The notes below the pieces were generated by a model. The model searched no databases. It saw only the letters and a program-made list of their open reading frames with translations, and was not told the DNA's origin. Shown piece by piece: positions 1-6,587 of a stretch of 18,060 nt of DNA. The DNA comes from an uncultured Erysipelotrichaceae bacterium (lineage in GTDB: Bacteria; Bacillota_I; Bacilli_A; RFN20; CAG-826). Made by a program: the position numbers and the translations under genes. The stretch lies in assembly GCA_946612405.1 (NCBI GenBank), contig CAMOEQ010000009.1, forward strand, positions 1 to 18,060, read 5' to 3'. Numbering within the stretch: position 1 is the first letter of the stretch; each line of letters opens with the position of its first letter.

Positions 1-585
1 AAATTAAAAGGACATCAAAAATTATATTTACCAATTAAAAGATTGATTGATTTTATTGGTTCTTTAATTGGTATTTTAGTCTGTTTATCTTTGCTTTGGT
101 GGTGGATCTTTATCGTTAATTTATTTGTGACAAAAGGTCACCCAATATTCGCACAAGATAGGGTAGGTAAAAACGGCAAAACATTTAAATTATTAAAATT
201 TAGAACAATGCCAATAAACGTTAATCCTAATATGACTGCTGAAGAAGCTAGAACATTAAAAAACCACACTGGATTTGGCAAATTTTTAAGAAAATCATCT
301 TTAGATGAGACACTTCAATTATTAAATATCTTTATCGGTAAAATGGCTTTTATTGGTCCTAGACCTCTCATCTATCATAGCCTAGACAAAATCACGATTG
401 ATTTAAGAAAAGAAAATGGCTCAATTATTCTTCGACCAGGATTATCGGGGTACGCTCAAATTAATGGAAGAACATTCAATTCTCCAGAAAAGAAAGCGGA
501 ACTTGATTTATATTATTTAAACCATATTTCACTTTGGCTTGATATAAAGTTATTTATCATCTCCATCTTTAAAGCGATTAATTAA
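1..585 (+). CDS. Undecaprenyl-phosphate sugar phosphotransferase (PglC/WbaP-type), 5' end cut by window
   Basis: This is a monotopic phosphoglycosyl transferase, which moves a sugar-1-phosphate from a nucleotide sugar to undecaprenyl phosphate at the cytoplasmic face and so starts a surface glycan. The frame is open to the first base, so the start lies outside; a TTG at 43 would cut into the N-terminal membrane helix and is not the likely start. Numbering from the first visible codon, I see the family's N-terminal KRLID then a hydrophobic segment (about 14-42), the KFRTM motif (66-70), FLRKSSLDE (about 96-104), GPRPL (119-123) and RPGLSGYAQINGR (145-157). The 194 visible residues match a minimal PglC-like enzyme of about 200 residues, so little is missing. 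The sugar specificity cannot be read from the sequence. The downstream flippase-like and polymerase-like membrane proteins fit a glycan theme. Confidence 0.9.
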   Translation, partial: KLKGHQKLYLPIKRLIDFIGSLIGILVCLSLLWWWIFIVNLFVTKGHPIFAQDRVGKNGKTFKLLKFRTMPINVNPNMTAEEARTLKNHTGFGKFLRKSSLDETLQLLNIFIGKMAFIGPRPLIYHSLDKITIDLRKENGSIILRPGLSGYAQINGRTFNSPEKKAELDLYYLNHISLWLDIKLFIISIFKAIN

Positions 586-617
586 TAAATATATACATAC
601 GTGTTTTCACGTTAATA

Positions 618-626
618 TGTTAGAAT
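618..626 (+). promoter_or_regulatory. Candidate extended -10 promoter for the 647-5272 gene run
   Basis: TGTTAGAAT matches the extended -10 pattern TGnTAnnAT, with TAGAAT at 621-626. No convincing -35 is present at the right distance. The predicted transcript would begin near 633, leaving only about 14 nt before the ATG at 647. That start has no Shine-Dalgarno, so a near-leaderless mRNA is possible. Weak evidence. Confidence 0.3.
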
Positions 627-646
627 TAACTTGTTAAGTTTTTGAT

Positions 647-2170
647 ATGGCAAATAAAAGTAATACTTATAATCAAGAAGAAAACGCAGTTGAAGAATTT
701 GTTCCTCTAAAAGAGGAAAATGAAACCAATAAGGAAGATAAGAAGAAATCATTCCTTAAATTTTTAATTTATTTTTTGATTATCTTAGTTCTTACTGGTT
801 TAGCTCTCTTCTTATCGTTATATCGAGATTACGAATCAGTTATAAACGCTTTAAAGCATTCTGATTGGCGATATTTATTATTAATCTTTGGTCTAGTTGC
901 CATGACTTTTGTTATTGAAGCTTTTACGATATTTGCCTTCTCTAGACTATATACCCGTAAATATAAATATCATCAAGGCTTAGCCGCTGTTATGGTCAAT
1001 GCCTTCTATAGTGATGTCACTCCTGGAGCATCAGGTGGACAAATCATGGAAGCTTATACGATGAATAAGCAAGGTGTTGAAGTTTCAACATCCGCTTCAA
1101 TTTTAATAATGTCATTCATCGTTTATCAAATATGCTTAATTCTTTTAGGTGGAGTTGGTTTATTTTTCTCTAATGGTCTATTAGCATCCATCGCGACCTT
1201 TGATTTAAATATCAATGGTTTTATTATTCCAGTTCCTACCATCGTATTTACCATTGCAGGTTTCTTACTTAATTTAATCGTTATCTTAATGTTATTTTTG
1301 ATGTCTTATTCACATAAGATTCATAATTTCATTCTTCATAGAGGTATCAATTTCTTTGCTAAATTAAGAATCATTAAAAACCCTGAAGAAAAAAGAGAAT
1401 CACTTCGTATTCAAGTCGAAAACTTTAAAATCGAACTCCGTCGTCTTATTTCAAATATTCCAATCTTCTTACTCATGATTGTTTGTTGGACGACTATCTT
1501 AATCATTAGATTCTCTATCCCATTCTTTGCTGGTCTTGCTTTAAATGGTTATGGCTATTGTATCAATAATGATGGCTCGCTTATGATTCAAGCCGTCATT
1601 GATAATCGTGGATCTATTACAGGCTACGCCCCTGTATTATCAACTGGACAAGCTAATATTGAATCATTCTGGCAAGGTGTCTTCCTTTCTTCATATCATC
1701 AAATGGCGACAGGACTAGTACCTATTCCAGGTGCTGCTGGTATTTCAGAATATTTCTTTAATACCATCTTCTCTAAATATTACATCTCGAATTACATTAC
1801 GACTGCCGCGCAGATTATATGGAGATTTTCAACCTTCCATATTGTCTTATTAATTTCTGGTATCGTCGCGGCAACGTATCGTTCCTCGCCAAAGAATCAA
1901 GTGCATCATGCGAATCGAAAAACATTCGTTACTTTACAATATCAAACATATACGGAACGTAAAGCAACATCCGATACGATGTATGAATCAAGTACTCTTT
2001 CTGCTAAAGCAGTTCAAGAAAGGCTTAAAAGCATGTCCAAAAATGAGAATGAATTAAAAAAGAAAAAGAAAGAGCCTAAGCCACCTAAAATTAAAGCCCC
2101 TAAAAAGAAAAAAATAAAAGGATATGAGGATTGGGATGAAATAACGGCAGGAGAAGACGATGATCTCTAA
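647..2170 (+). CDS. UPF0104 / MprF flippase-domain-like integral membrane protein with lysine-rich cytoplasmic tail
   Basis: This is a multi-pass membrane protein of the lysylphosphatidylglycerol-synthase transmembrane (flippase-like) family, whose members translocate or act on lipid-linked substrates; the substrate here is unknown. The 507 residues start with a charged stretch of about 35 residues (Glu/Lys-rich), followed by about seven or eight hydrophobic segments, the first near 37-60. The family signatures are SDVTPGASGGQ (122-132) and PIPGAAGISE (from residue 359), similar to the paired proline/glycine motifs of UPF0104 proteins. The last 65 or so residues form a hydrophilic tail rich in Lys and Pro. 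There is no C-terminal aminoacyl-transferase (GNAT-like) domain, so it is not a complete MprF. No clear Shine-Dalgarno precedes the ATG. Its stop overlaps the recX start by 11 nt. Neighbouring glycan genes suggest a role in envelope lipid or glycan transport, which is inference. Confidence 0.75.
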   Translation: MANKSNTYNQEENAVEEFVPLKEENETNKEDKKKSFLKFLIYFLIILVLTGLALFLSLYRDYESVINALKHSDWRYLLLIFGLVAMTFVIEAFTIFAFSRLYTRKYKYHQGLAAVMVNAFYSDVTPGASGGQIMEAYTMNKQGVEVSTSASILIMSFIVYQICLILLGGVGLFFSNGLLASIATFDLNINGFIIPVPTIVFTIAGFLLNLIVILMLFLMSYSHKIHNFILHRGINFFAKLRIIKNPEEKRESLRIQVENFKIELRRLISNIPIFLLMIVCWTTILIIRFSIPFFAGLALNGYGYCINNDGSLMIQAVIDNRGSITGYAPVLSTGQANIESFWQGVFLSSYHQMATGLVPIPGAAGISEYFFNTIFSKYYISNYITTAAQIIWRFSTFHIVLLISGIVAATYRSSPKNQVHHANRKTFVTLQYQTYTERKATSDTMYESSTLSAKAVQERLKSMSKNENELKKKKKEPKPPKIKAPKKKKIKGYEDWDEITAGEDDDL

Positions 2171-2936
2171 TCCAAAGAAAATCAAAAGAATTAAAATCGG
2201 TCAAAAGAAAGTTATCATCATTTTTGATGATGAAGATAAATTAGAAATTAATCCTAATGTCTATACCGAATTTAATTTCTTTGTTGGAAAACTTTTATCT
2301 AAAAAAGATATTGCCGAAATTAAAAAACGTAATGAAATTGAACAATATATCTCTTATGCGATTAATTTAACTTCATCAAGAAGCTATAGCAAAGCTAAGA
2401 TCAAAGAAAAATTAATTAAAAAAGGAGCTAATGAGGCTCAATGCGATGAAGTAATTGAGATTTTAATAAAATATCAACTCTTAGATGAAAAAGCTCTTAT
2501 AAAAGAAATATTAGAATACGCTGATTATAAATTATATGGCTTTAATCGTATCAAAGAGGAAATGTATAAAAAAGGAATATCAAGCTTTTATATCGATAAA
2601 CTAGTTTATGATGAAGTTAGAGACATCAAATGTGCTAAAAAATTAATCAAACCATATGAGAAAAAATATTCTAAATATAATTATGCAATGATGAAAAAGC
2701 ATATATATGAGGCTCTTATTAGACAAGGATATTCATTCGATGTTGCTTCTATCGCTTTAGAAGAAGTCTCCCCAATCGATGAAAGAAAAGAAATTGAATT
2801 ATTAAAATTAGATTATCTAAAAGCGAAAAACAAATATAAAGATAAATACGCTCAATACGAGCTTAAAGATAAAATAGCTCAATACCTTATCCAAAAAGGA
2901 TATCGATATAGCGATATTAAAAATTTAAAGGAGTAA
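2160..2936 (+). CDS. recX: Regulatory protein RecX
   Basis: RecX binds the RecA filament and modulates recombination and SOS activity. The 258 residues match the long Bacillus-type RecX. Helical repeats typical of the family are visible: SSRSYSKAKIKEKLIKKG (about 73-90), a second repeat around the residues reading YKLYGFNRIKEEMYKKGIS (about 123-141), and a third around MKKHIYEALIRQGYS (about 178-192), each with the tyrosine/arginine/lysine pattern of the family's three-helix modules. The start at 2160 is set by an AGGAG at 2149-2153, which lies inside the tail of the preceding gene; the two genes overlap by 11 nt, implying translational coupling. It ends 4 nt before yhaM. No recA is nearby. 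Family assignment is firm; regulation by damage cannot be seen. Confidence 0.85.
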   Translation: MISNPKKIKRIKIGQKKVIIIFDDEDKLEINPNVYTEFNFFVGKLLSKKDIAEIKKRNEIEQYISYAINLTSSRSYSKAKIKEKLIKKGANEAQCDEVIEILIKYQLLDEKALIKEILEYADYKLYGFNRIKEEMYKKGISSFYIDKLVYDEVRDIKCAKKLIKPYEKKYSKYNYAMMKKHIYEALIRQGYSFDVASIALEEVSPIDERKEIELLKLDYLKAKNKYKDKYAQYELKDKIAQYLIQKGYRYSDIKNLKE

Positions 2937-2940
2937 ATCT

Positions 2941-3885
2941 ATGAAATGGATCAAAGAATTTAAAGATGGTGAAAGAATCATTGGTCAACTACTTGTAAGT
3001 GGAGTCACCAAAGGTGTCACTGAAAAAGGAATGTCATATTTAAATGTTACTTTCCAAGATAAAAGCGGAACTATTGAAGCTAAAAAATGGGAAGCAAGCG
3101 ATGAAGACTTCCTCATTTTAGTGCCTGGTACAGTCGTTAACGTCGATGGTCGCATCAATTTATATAAAGGTGTCAATCAAATGAAAATTCAAGAAGTCCG
3201 TAAGATTGATGATATATCTGAAATTGATTTATCTAATTTCCAAAGAGTATCTCCTCTTCCATTAAATGAAATGAAAGAAAGATTAGATAAATATCTAAAT
3301 TCATTTAAAGATAAAGATGTAGAAAAGATTACTAGAGCAGTAATCTCTCATTTTTATGATAAATATGTAACTTATCCAGCTGCTGTTAAGATCCATCATG
3401 AATTTGGTAGTGGTATTCTCCATCATTCGCTTGCGATGGCAGATTTAGCTGAAGATGTCGCGAAAAGATATCCACAAGTGGATAGAGATTTATTGGTCGC
3501 TGGTGCTTTAATGCATGACATTGGTAAAACTGTCGAATATGAAAATCCACTTATGCCTGCTCAAACAGTCGAAGGCAAATTATGTGGACATATTGCAATT
3601 ATGTATGCCGAATTTAAAAAGATCGTTGATGAACTTGATATTAAATCAGAAGTTCCTGTCCTTCTTGAACATATGATTTTAGCCCATCATGGCAAACTCG
3701 AATGGGGCTCACCAGTTCAACCCGCTACTAGAGAAGCTTGGCTATTATCGCAAATCGATCTAATCGATTCCCATATGATGGTGCTTGATAAAGCCTTAGA
3801 GCCAATTAAAGAAGGCGAATTCACCCCAAGATTATGGGTGATGGATGATGTGAGTTTTTATAAACCAAAATCTCGTAATAAATAA
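2941..3885 (+). CDS. yhaM: 3'-5' exoribonuclease YhaM (OB fold + HD domain)
   Basis: YhaM is a 3'-5' exoribonuclease of Gram-positive bacteria that trims RNA ends; the family has an N-terminal OB-fold nucleic-acid-binding domain and a C-terminal HD metal-dependent phosphohydrolase domain. At 314 residues the length is normal. The OB fold is roughly residues 10-90. The HD domain shows HHSLAMADLA (161-170), the MHDIGK motif with H192-D193, H217 in CGHIAI, HH at 249-250 and the later Asp at 273 in SQIDLIDSH, all consistent with an intact metal centre. A GGAG (AAAGGAGT just before the start) gives a good ribosome binding site. In Bacillus subtilis yhaM sits near prsA and hit; PrsA-like and hit genes also occur in this window, on the other strand. 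Confidence 0.92.
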   Translation: MKWIKEFKDGERIIGQLLVSGVTKGVTEKGMSYLNVTFQDKSGTIEAKKWEASDEDFLILVPGTVVNVDGRINLYKGVNQMKIQEVRKIDDISEIDLSNFQRVSPLPLNEMKERLDKYLNSFKDKDVEKITRAVISHFYDKYVTYPAAVKIHHEFGSGILHHSLAMADLAEDVAKRYPQVDRDLLVAGALMHDIGKTVEYENPLMPAQTVEGKLCGHIAIMYAEFKKIVDELDIKSEVPVLLEHMILAHHGKLEWGSPVQPATREAWLLSQIDLIDSHMMVLDKALEPIKEGEFTPRLWVMDDVSFYKPKSRNK

Positions 3886-3895
3886 TTATTTATAA

Positions 3896-5272
3896 ATGAA
3901 AAAGAACATAGCTTTTGAAATAATCAATTATTTAGCATTTATCTTAGCTATTTCTTTTGGCATTTATTTAGCAAATGGACAAGTCTTGTTTGGTGATAAT
4001 CCTGAAGAAGTATTGTCTTTAACTAGCACACTTATATATTTTGGAGTGGCTCTAGCTGGCTTTATCCCTCTTCTTGTTATCAATTTAATTAGAAAGAAAT
4101 ATCGCCCTAACTACGTTATTTTAGGTTTATTTACTTTACTTATAATAACTTTAGTTATTTCTTTATTAACATTCCCTGATCACGTTATTTATTCATATAA
4201 TGGGATTAAAAATAATCCTTGTTCATTCATTTTTTATATCTCGACTGAATTAAGGGCTACTTTTATCATTCAAGCTGTTGCTTTTGCTTTAACAGGTTTT
4301 ATCTTAATTGATTTTCCTTATCAATTATTTAGATTAAAGCCATTCTTAACGATATTATCATCTTTAACAATTATTGCAGTGTTAACCTTCCAGATTCTTT
4401 CATTTATTAAAGAAGGTAGTCAATATATTGAATTCTTTTCAATATCTTTATTTAAAATAAAAGAGAATTTCGCGATTAAATCCGTCTTTGTTAATTCAAA
4501 TATATTTGCCTTTATTTTAACTCTTGGCTTAATCGCAGTTATATTCATGCATTATTTATATAAGAAATGGTGGATACTTTTATTCACCCTTCCAATATAT
4601 ATAAATATTATATTTACAGTCTGTAGAAGCTTAATTATTTTGAATTTTGTTTTGCTTCTAATTTATTTAGCTACTGCTATTGCTAGAAAATTAGCCCATA
4701 ATAGGCGAATTAAGACCATTTGCATGCTGGCGGTGATATTTATCCTATTTATGGTCTTTGGTGGCCTTAAAATCGCTTTAATTAATTCCACAAATCATTC
4801 TGATTTCGTTGCTTTCTTATTCGATAATGGTTCCTTAGGATTTTTAGCAACTAGAAATTATATGTGGAAGATATCTTCTATATGTATTAATTATGGCAAT
4901 TGGGGTTTAGGAGTCGGTTATAACTTATTTGGTGAAATCCTCTTTAGAATGAATGCTTCAGATTTAGAATCTAAATATGTCGCGGTTAGAGGATCACATA
5001 ATTTCGCTTTAGAATATATCGGTAATGGTGGAATCATCACCTTGCTTATCGTTTTAGCGATTTTATTTATGATTATTTATCTTGCCATTAAATCATTTAA
5101 GAAAAATAAAACCTTGATGGCATTATCATTAACTTTAATAACTTTATTTAGTACTTATTCCCTCATCGAAAGTGGCTCATTTATTATTCCTAAATCATAT
5201 GAATTTGTCGCGCTTAATCTATTTATAATTTCCCCGATATTAATGACATATAAAAATAAGGAAGCAAATTAA
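3896..5272 (+). CDS. O-antigen polymerase/ligase-like (Wzy/WaaL family) membrane protein
   Basis: This 458-residue protein is a polytopic membrane protein with about 11 or 12 hydrophobic segments, a long extracytoplasmic loop (about 295-378) and short charged loops between helices. Within that loop SHNFALEYIGNGGI (H368, N369) resembles the conserved HN-x-x-L-E-x-x-x-x-G motif of the Wzy_C / O-antigen ligase superfamily, whose members polymerise or transfer undecaprenyl-linked glycans on the outer face of the membrane. Members are too divergent to name the polymer. The ATG at 3896 lies 10 nt after yhaM with no Shine-Dalgarno, so it may depend on coupling with the upstream gene. The gene ends directly at a bidirectional hairpin terminator. 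Its co-location with a phosphoglycosyl transferase and a flippase-like protein supports a cell-surface glycan role, although recX and yhaM separate them. Confidence 0.7.
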   Translation: MKKNIAFEIINYLAFILAISFGIYLANGQVLFGDNPEEVLSLTSTLIYFGVALAGFIPLLVINLIRKKYRPNYVILGLFTLLIITLVISLLTFPDHVIYSYNGIKNNPCSFIFYISTELRATFIIQAVAFALTGFILIDFPYQLFRLKPFLTILSSLTIIAVLTFQILSFIKEGSQYIEFFSISLFKIKENFAIKSVFVNSNIFAFILTLGLIAVIFMHYLYKKWWILLFTLPIYINIIFTVCRSLIILNFVLLLIYLATAIARKLAHNRRIKTICMLAVIFILFMVFGGLKIALINSTNHSDFVAFLFDNGSLGFLATRNYMWKISSICINYGNWGLGVGYNLFGEILFRMNASDLESKYVAVRGSHNFALEYIGNGGIITLLIVLAILFMIIYLAIKSFKKNKTLMALSLTLITLFSTYSLIESGSFIIPKSYEFVALNLFIISPILMTYKNKEAN

Positions 5273-5305
5273 AAGAGAACCTCAGATTAATTGAGATTCT
5301 CTTTT
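5271..5305. terminator. Bidirectional rho-independent terminator between convergent genes
   Basis: AAAAGAGAA at 5271-5279 pairs with TTCTCTTTT at 5297-5305, and CTCA at 5281-5284 pairs with TGAG at 5292-5295, with one mismatch (5280/5296) and a 7-nt loop. Each arm ends in a run of A or T, so it can act on both strands. It lies exactly between the stops of the plus-strand polymerase-like gene and the minus-strand DUF2442-HTH gene. Confidence 0.8.
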
Positions 5306-5307
5306 CA

Positions 5308-5739
5308 TTAAATTTTTGCTTTTCCGTATTCCCTATTCATGGCTTCAATGGTTACAACCCATTGTTTTCCATATTTACATACATCAATTCCTTGTTTTAG
5401 TTTTCCATACGCAATTGCTTTTCTTAAAGTTGATTCATTTAAACCCCACATCGATGTTGCGTCGTTCATCGACATTAATCCATCGAAATGCGTTTTAATT
5501 AATTTGCCATTATCCCATAATTCATCACAGGATAAATCGATTTGATCGTTCCAGATTACTCCTTTGCCCCCGATATCAACTTGAACTGCGTAAAATAATT
5601 CATTCTTTTTTAGTTTGTTAAAAATATCTCTCCAATCAAAAAGAGGTTTAACATCATATATTTTTGTGATGCCGACTGAGAATTGAACTAAAAGTTCATA
5701 ATCATTTAATGGATAGACATTTCTAATTTTATGAAACAT
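5308..5739 (-). CDS. DUF2442-HTH fusion protein, putative antitoxin/autorepressor
   Basis: The 143-residue protein has two parts. Residues about 5-79 match the DUF2442 pattern: YELLVQFSVGITKIYDVKPL, then GKGVIWNDQIDLSCDELWDNG. Residues about 88-140 form a helix-turn-helix of the kind reading DATSMWGLNESTLRKAI...GKQWVVTIEAMNREYG, common in small DNA-binding proteins of mobile or toxin-antitoxin units in Bacillota. The gene starts 12 nt after the DUF4160 gene; its ribosome binding site (AGGGGG on the minus strand) overlaps the stop of that gene, so the two are co-translated. From family knowledge, DUF4160 and DUF2442 genes often occur side by side and are suspected toxin-antitoxin pairs. The HTH suggests that this partner binds the unit's promoter. 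Which partner is toxic, if any, is not shown by the sequence. Confidence 0.75.
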   Translation of the reverse strand: MFHKIRNVYPLNDYELLVQFSVGITKIYDVKPLFDWRDIFNKLKKNELFYAVQVDIGGKGVIWNDQIDLSCDELWDNGKLIKTHFDGLMSMNDATSMWGLNESTLRKAIAYGKLKQGIDVCKYGKQWVVTIEAMNREYGKAKI

Positions 5740-5751
5740 ATTTTAATCCCC

Positions 5752-6012
5752 CTACTTTAATGGTTCTATTTCACGGAATATTTGCGTTTCCCACATTTCG
5801 AGCAGCTCATTTTTGTGAAGAGAAATCCATTCATTAACCATTGATATTATTCTTGGTGTTGGTTCTTTCTCTCCATCTATGATTTTCATGTCGTTAATTG
5901 TAATCGAGAACGTTTCTTCTCCATAAATAATGTGGACATGAGGTGGGTTGTGCTCTGTTGGTAGGAAATACATTCTAACTATAATTCCGTAGAATCTTGC
6001 CAACGTAGGCAT
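5752..6012 (-). CDS. DUF4160 family protein, putative toxin-like partner
   Basis: This 86-residue protein is recognisable as DUF4160 by its start MPTLARFYGIIVRMYF, the histidine-rich HNPPHVHI motif (21-28) followed by a short strand and a predicted helix (about 54-78) with WISLHKNELLEMW. The function of the family is not established. The conserved histidines could be catalytic or metal-binding, which is inference. The start is fixed by a strong AAAGGAGGT (6019-6027) 6 nt upstream. It is the first gene of a two-gene unit with a DUF2442-HTH protein and has its own promoter just upstream, downstream of the terminator of the HIT gene. It is small, complete and shows no frameshift. Confidence 0.8.
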   Translation of the reverse strand: MPTLARFYGIIVRMYFLPTEHNPPHVHIIYGEETFSITINDMKIIDGEKEPTPRIISMVNEWISLHKNELLEMWETQIFREIEPLK

Positions 6013-6018
6013 TTTTTT

Positions 6019-6027
6019 ACCTCCTTT
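6019..6027 (-). promoter_or_regulatory. Strong ribosome binding site of the DUF4160 gene
   Basis: On the minus strand this reads AAAGGAGGT, a near-perfect anti-16S match, 6 nt before the ATG at 6012. It fixes the start of the DUF4160 gene. Confidence 0.85.
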
Positions 6028-6035
6028 CTATTTAA

Positions 6036-6063
6036 ATAATATCACTTTATCGTGATTTTTCAA
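6036..6063 (-). promoter_or_regulatory. Promoter of the DUF4160/DUF2442-HTH unit with embedded inverted repeat
   Basis: On the minus strand the -35 is TTGAAA (6058-6063) and the -10 is TATTAT (6036-6041), separated by 16 nt. The spacer holds ATCAC-6 nt-GTGAT (6041-6056), a perfect 5-bp-arm inverted repeat that fills the region between the two hexamers. A DNA-binding protein sitting there would block RNA polymerase. The HTH protein encoded by the second gene is the natural candidate. The promoter is well supported; the operator is inferred. Confidence 0.65.
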
Positions 6064-6071
6064 TAGTTATT

Positions 6072-6103
6072 AAAAAAGATAGAGATTCATGCCTCTACCT
6101 TTT
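6072..6103 (-). terminator. Rho-independent terminator downstream of the HIT gene
   Basis: On the minus strand AAAAGGTAGAG (6093-6103) pairs with CTCTATCTTTT (6074-6084) through an 8-nt loop, 11 pairs with one G-U, and the T run extends to 6072. It follows the HIT stop by about a dozen bases and separates that transcript from the DUF4160/DUF2442-HTH unit. Confidence 0.85.
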
Positions 6104-6115
6104 CATATTTAATTA

Positions 6116-6535
6116 TTATTTAATAGATAACTTTTCAGCAAGTACAGGAAGAGATAAATCTTTTAGATTATCATTTTCCTTCATTTCGATTCTAAAGCCT
6201 TCATTCTTGTCATATCTTGGGATGACATGGACATGGAAGTGATAAACGCTTTGTCCAGCTTCTTTATTAACATTAGAGAGGATATTAACTCCTTTAGCCC
6301 CTAATTTAACGATTTGAGCTTGACCAATCTTTTGAGCAACATCCATAACCTTATGCATCGTCTCTTGAGGAGTTGATAAGAAATTATCTGAATGAGCCTT
6401 AGGAATGACTAAGACATGTCCTTTAGTAACTTGAGAAATATCTAAGAAAGCAAGGACATCATCATCTTCATAAACCTTATGAGAAGGAATTTCACCTCTA
6501 ACTATCTTACAAAAAATACAATCTTTATGTTCCAT
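6116..6535 (-). CDS. hit: HIT family nucleotide-binding hydrolase
   Basis: This 139-residue protein is a histidine-triad hydrolase, a family that hydrolyses nucleoside phosphoramidates and similar AMP-linked compounds in the cytoplasm. The catalytic triad HFHVHVIPR is visible with His99, His101 and His103. N-terminal features are also typical: CIFCKIVRGEIPSHKVYEDD with Cys6 and Cys9, possible zinc ligands together with His48 and the triad region, then VLAFLDISQVTKGHVLVIPKAH. A minus-strand AAGAGGT (6544-6550) is 8 nt before the ATG. The gene lies downstream of two foldase-like lipoprotein genes in the same direction, as hit lies close to prsA in Bacillus. A GC-rich hairpin separates it from the lipoprotein gene, so it may be only partly co-transcribed. 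A good terminator follows. Confidence 0.92.
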   Translation of the reverse strand: MEHKDCIFCKIVRGEIPSHKVYEDDDVLAFLDISQVTKGHVLVIPKAHSDNFLSTPQETMHKVMDVAQKIGQAQIVKLGAKGVNILSNVNKEAGQSVYHFHVHVIPRYDKNEGFRIEMKENDNLKDLSLPVLAEKLSIK

Positions 6536-6559
6536 AATTATTTACCTCTTATATAGAAA

Positions 6560-6580
6560 GGAGAGCGGAATTCGCTCCCC
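6560..6580 (-). terminator. GC-rich hairpin between the lipoprotein operon and hit, probable terminator or attenuator
   Basis: On the minus strand GGGGAGCG and CGCTCTCC form an 8-bp stem with one G-U pair around a 5-nt loop. It is strikingly GC-rich for this DNA and starts 7 nt after the lipoprotein stop. The following tract is only TTTCTATAT, so termination may be partial and allow read-through into hit. Confidence 0.55.
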
Positions 6581-6587
6581 TAACTTA

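Noticed and set aside
43..45. TTG as start of the sugar phosphotransferase
   Set aside because: The frame is open to base 1 and the upstream codons encode the family's usual residues before the membrane helix; the start lies outside the window.
595..620. Hairpin-like sequence ACATACGTG-TTTT-CACG...TATGT after the phosphoglycosyl transferase gene
   Set aside because: The perfect inner stem is only 4-5 bp, the outer arms need a 4-nt bulge and no T run follows. Too weak to call a terminator.
647..2170. Complete MprF lysylphosphatidylglycerol synthase
   Set aside because: Only the membrane flippase-like part is present; the C-terminal synthase domain is missing, replaced by a basic tail.
5316..5545. 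Plus-strand open frames opposite the DUF2442-HTH gene
   Set aside because: No family resemblance or RBS; the minus-strand frame has two recognisable domains.
5271..6103. Flanking repeats marking the DUF4160/DUF2442-HTH unit as a mobile insertion
   Set aside because: The two terminators share short A+T-rich strings such as GAGATTC and CTTTTCAT, but there is no direct repeat, integrase or transposase. The resemblance is explained by terminator composition.
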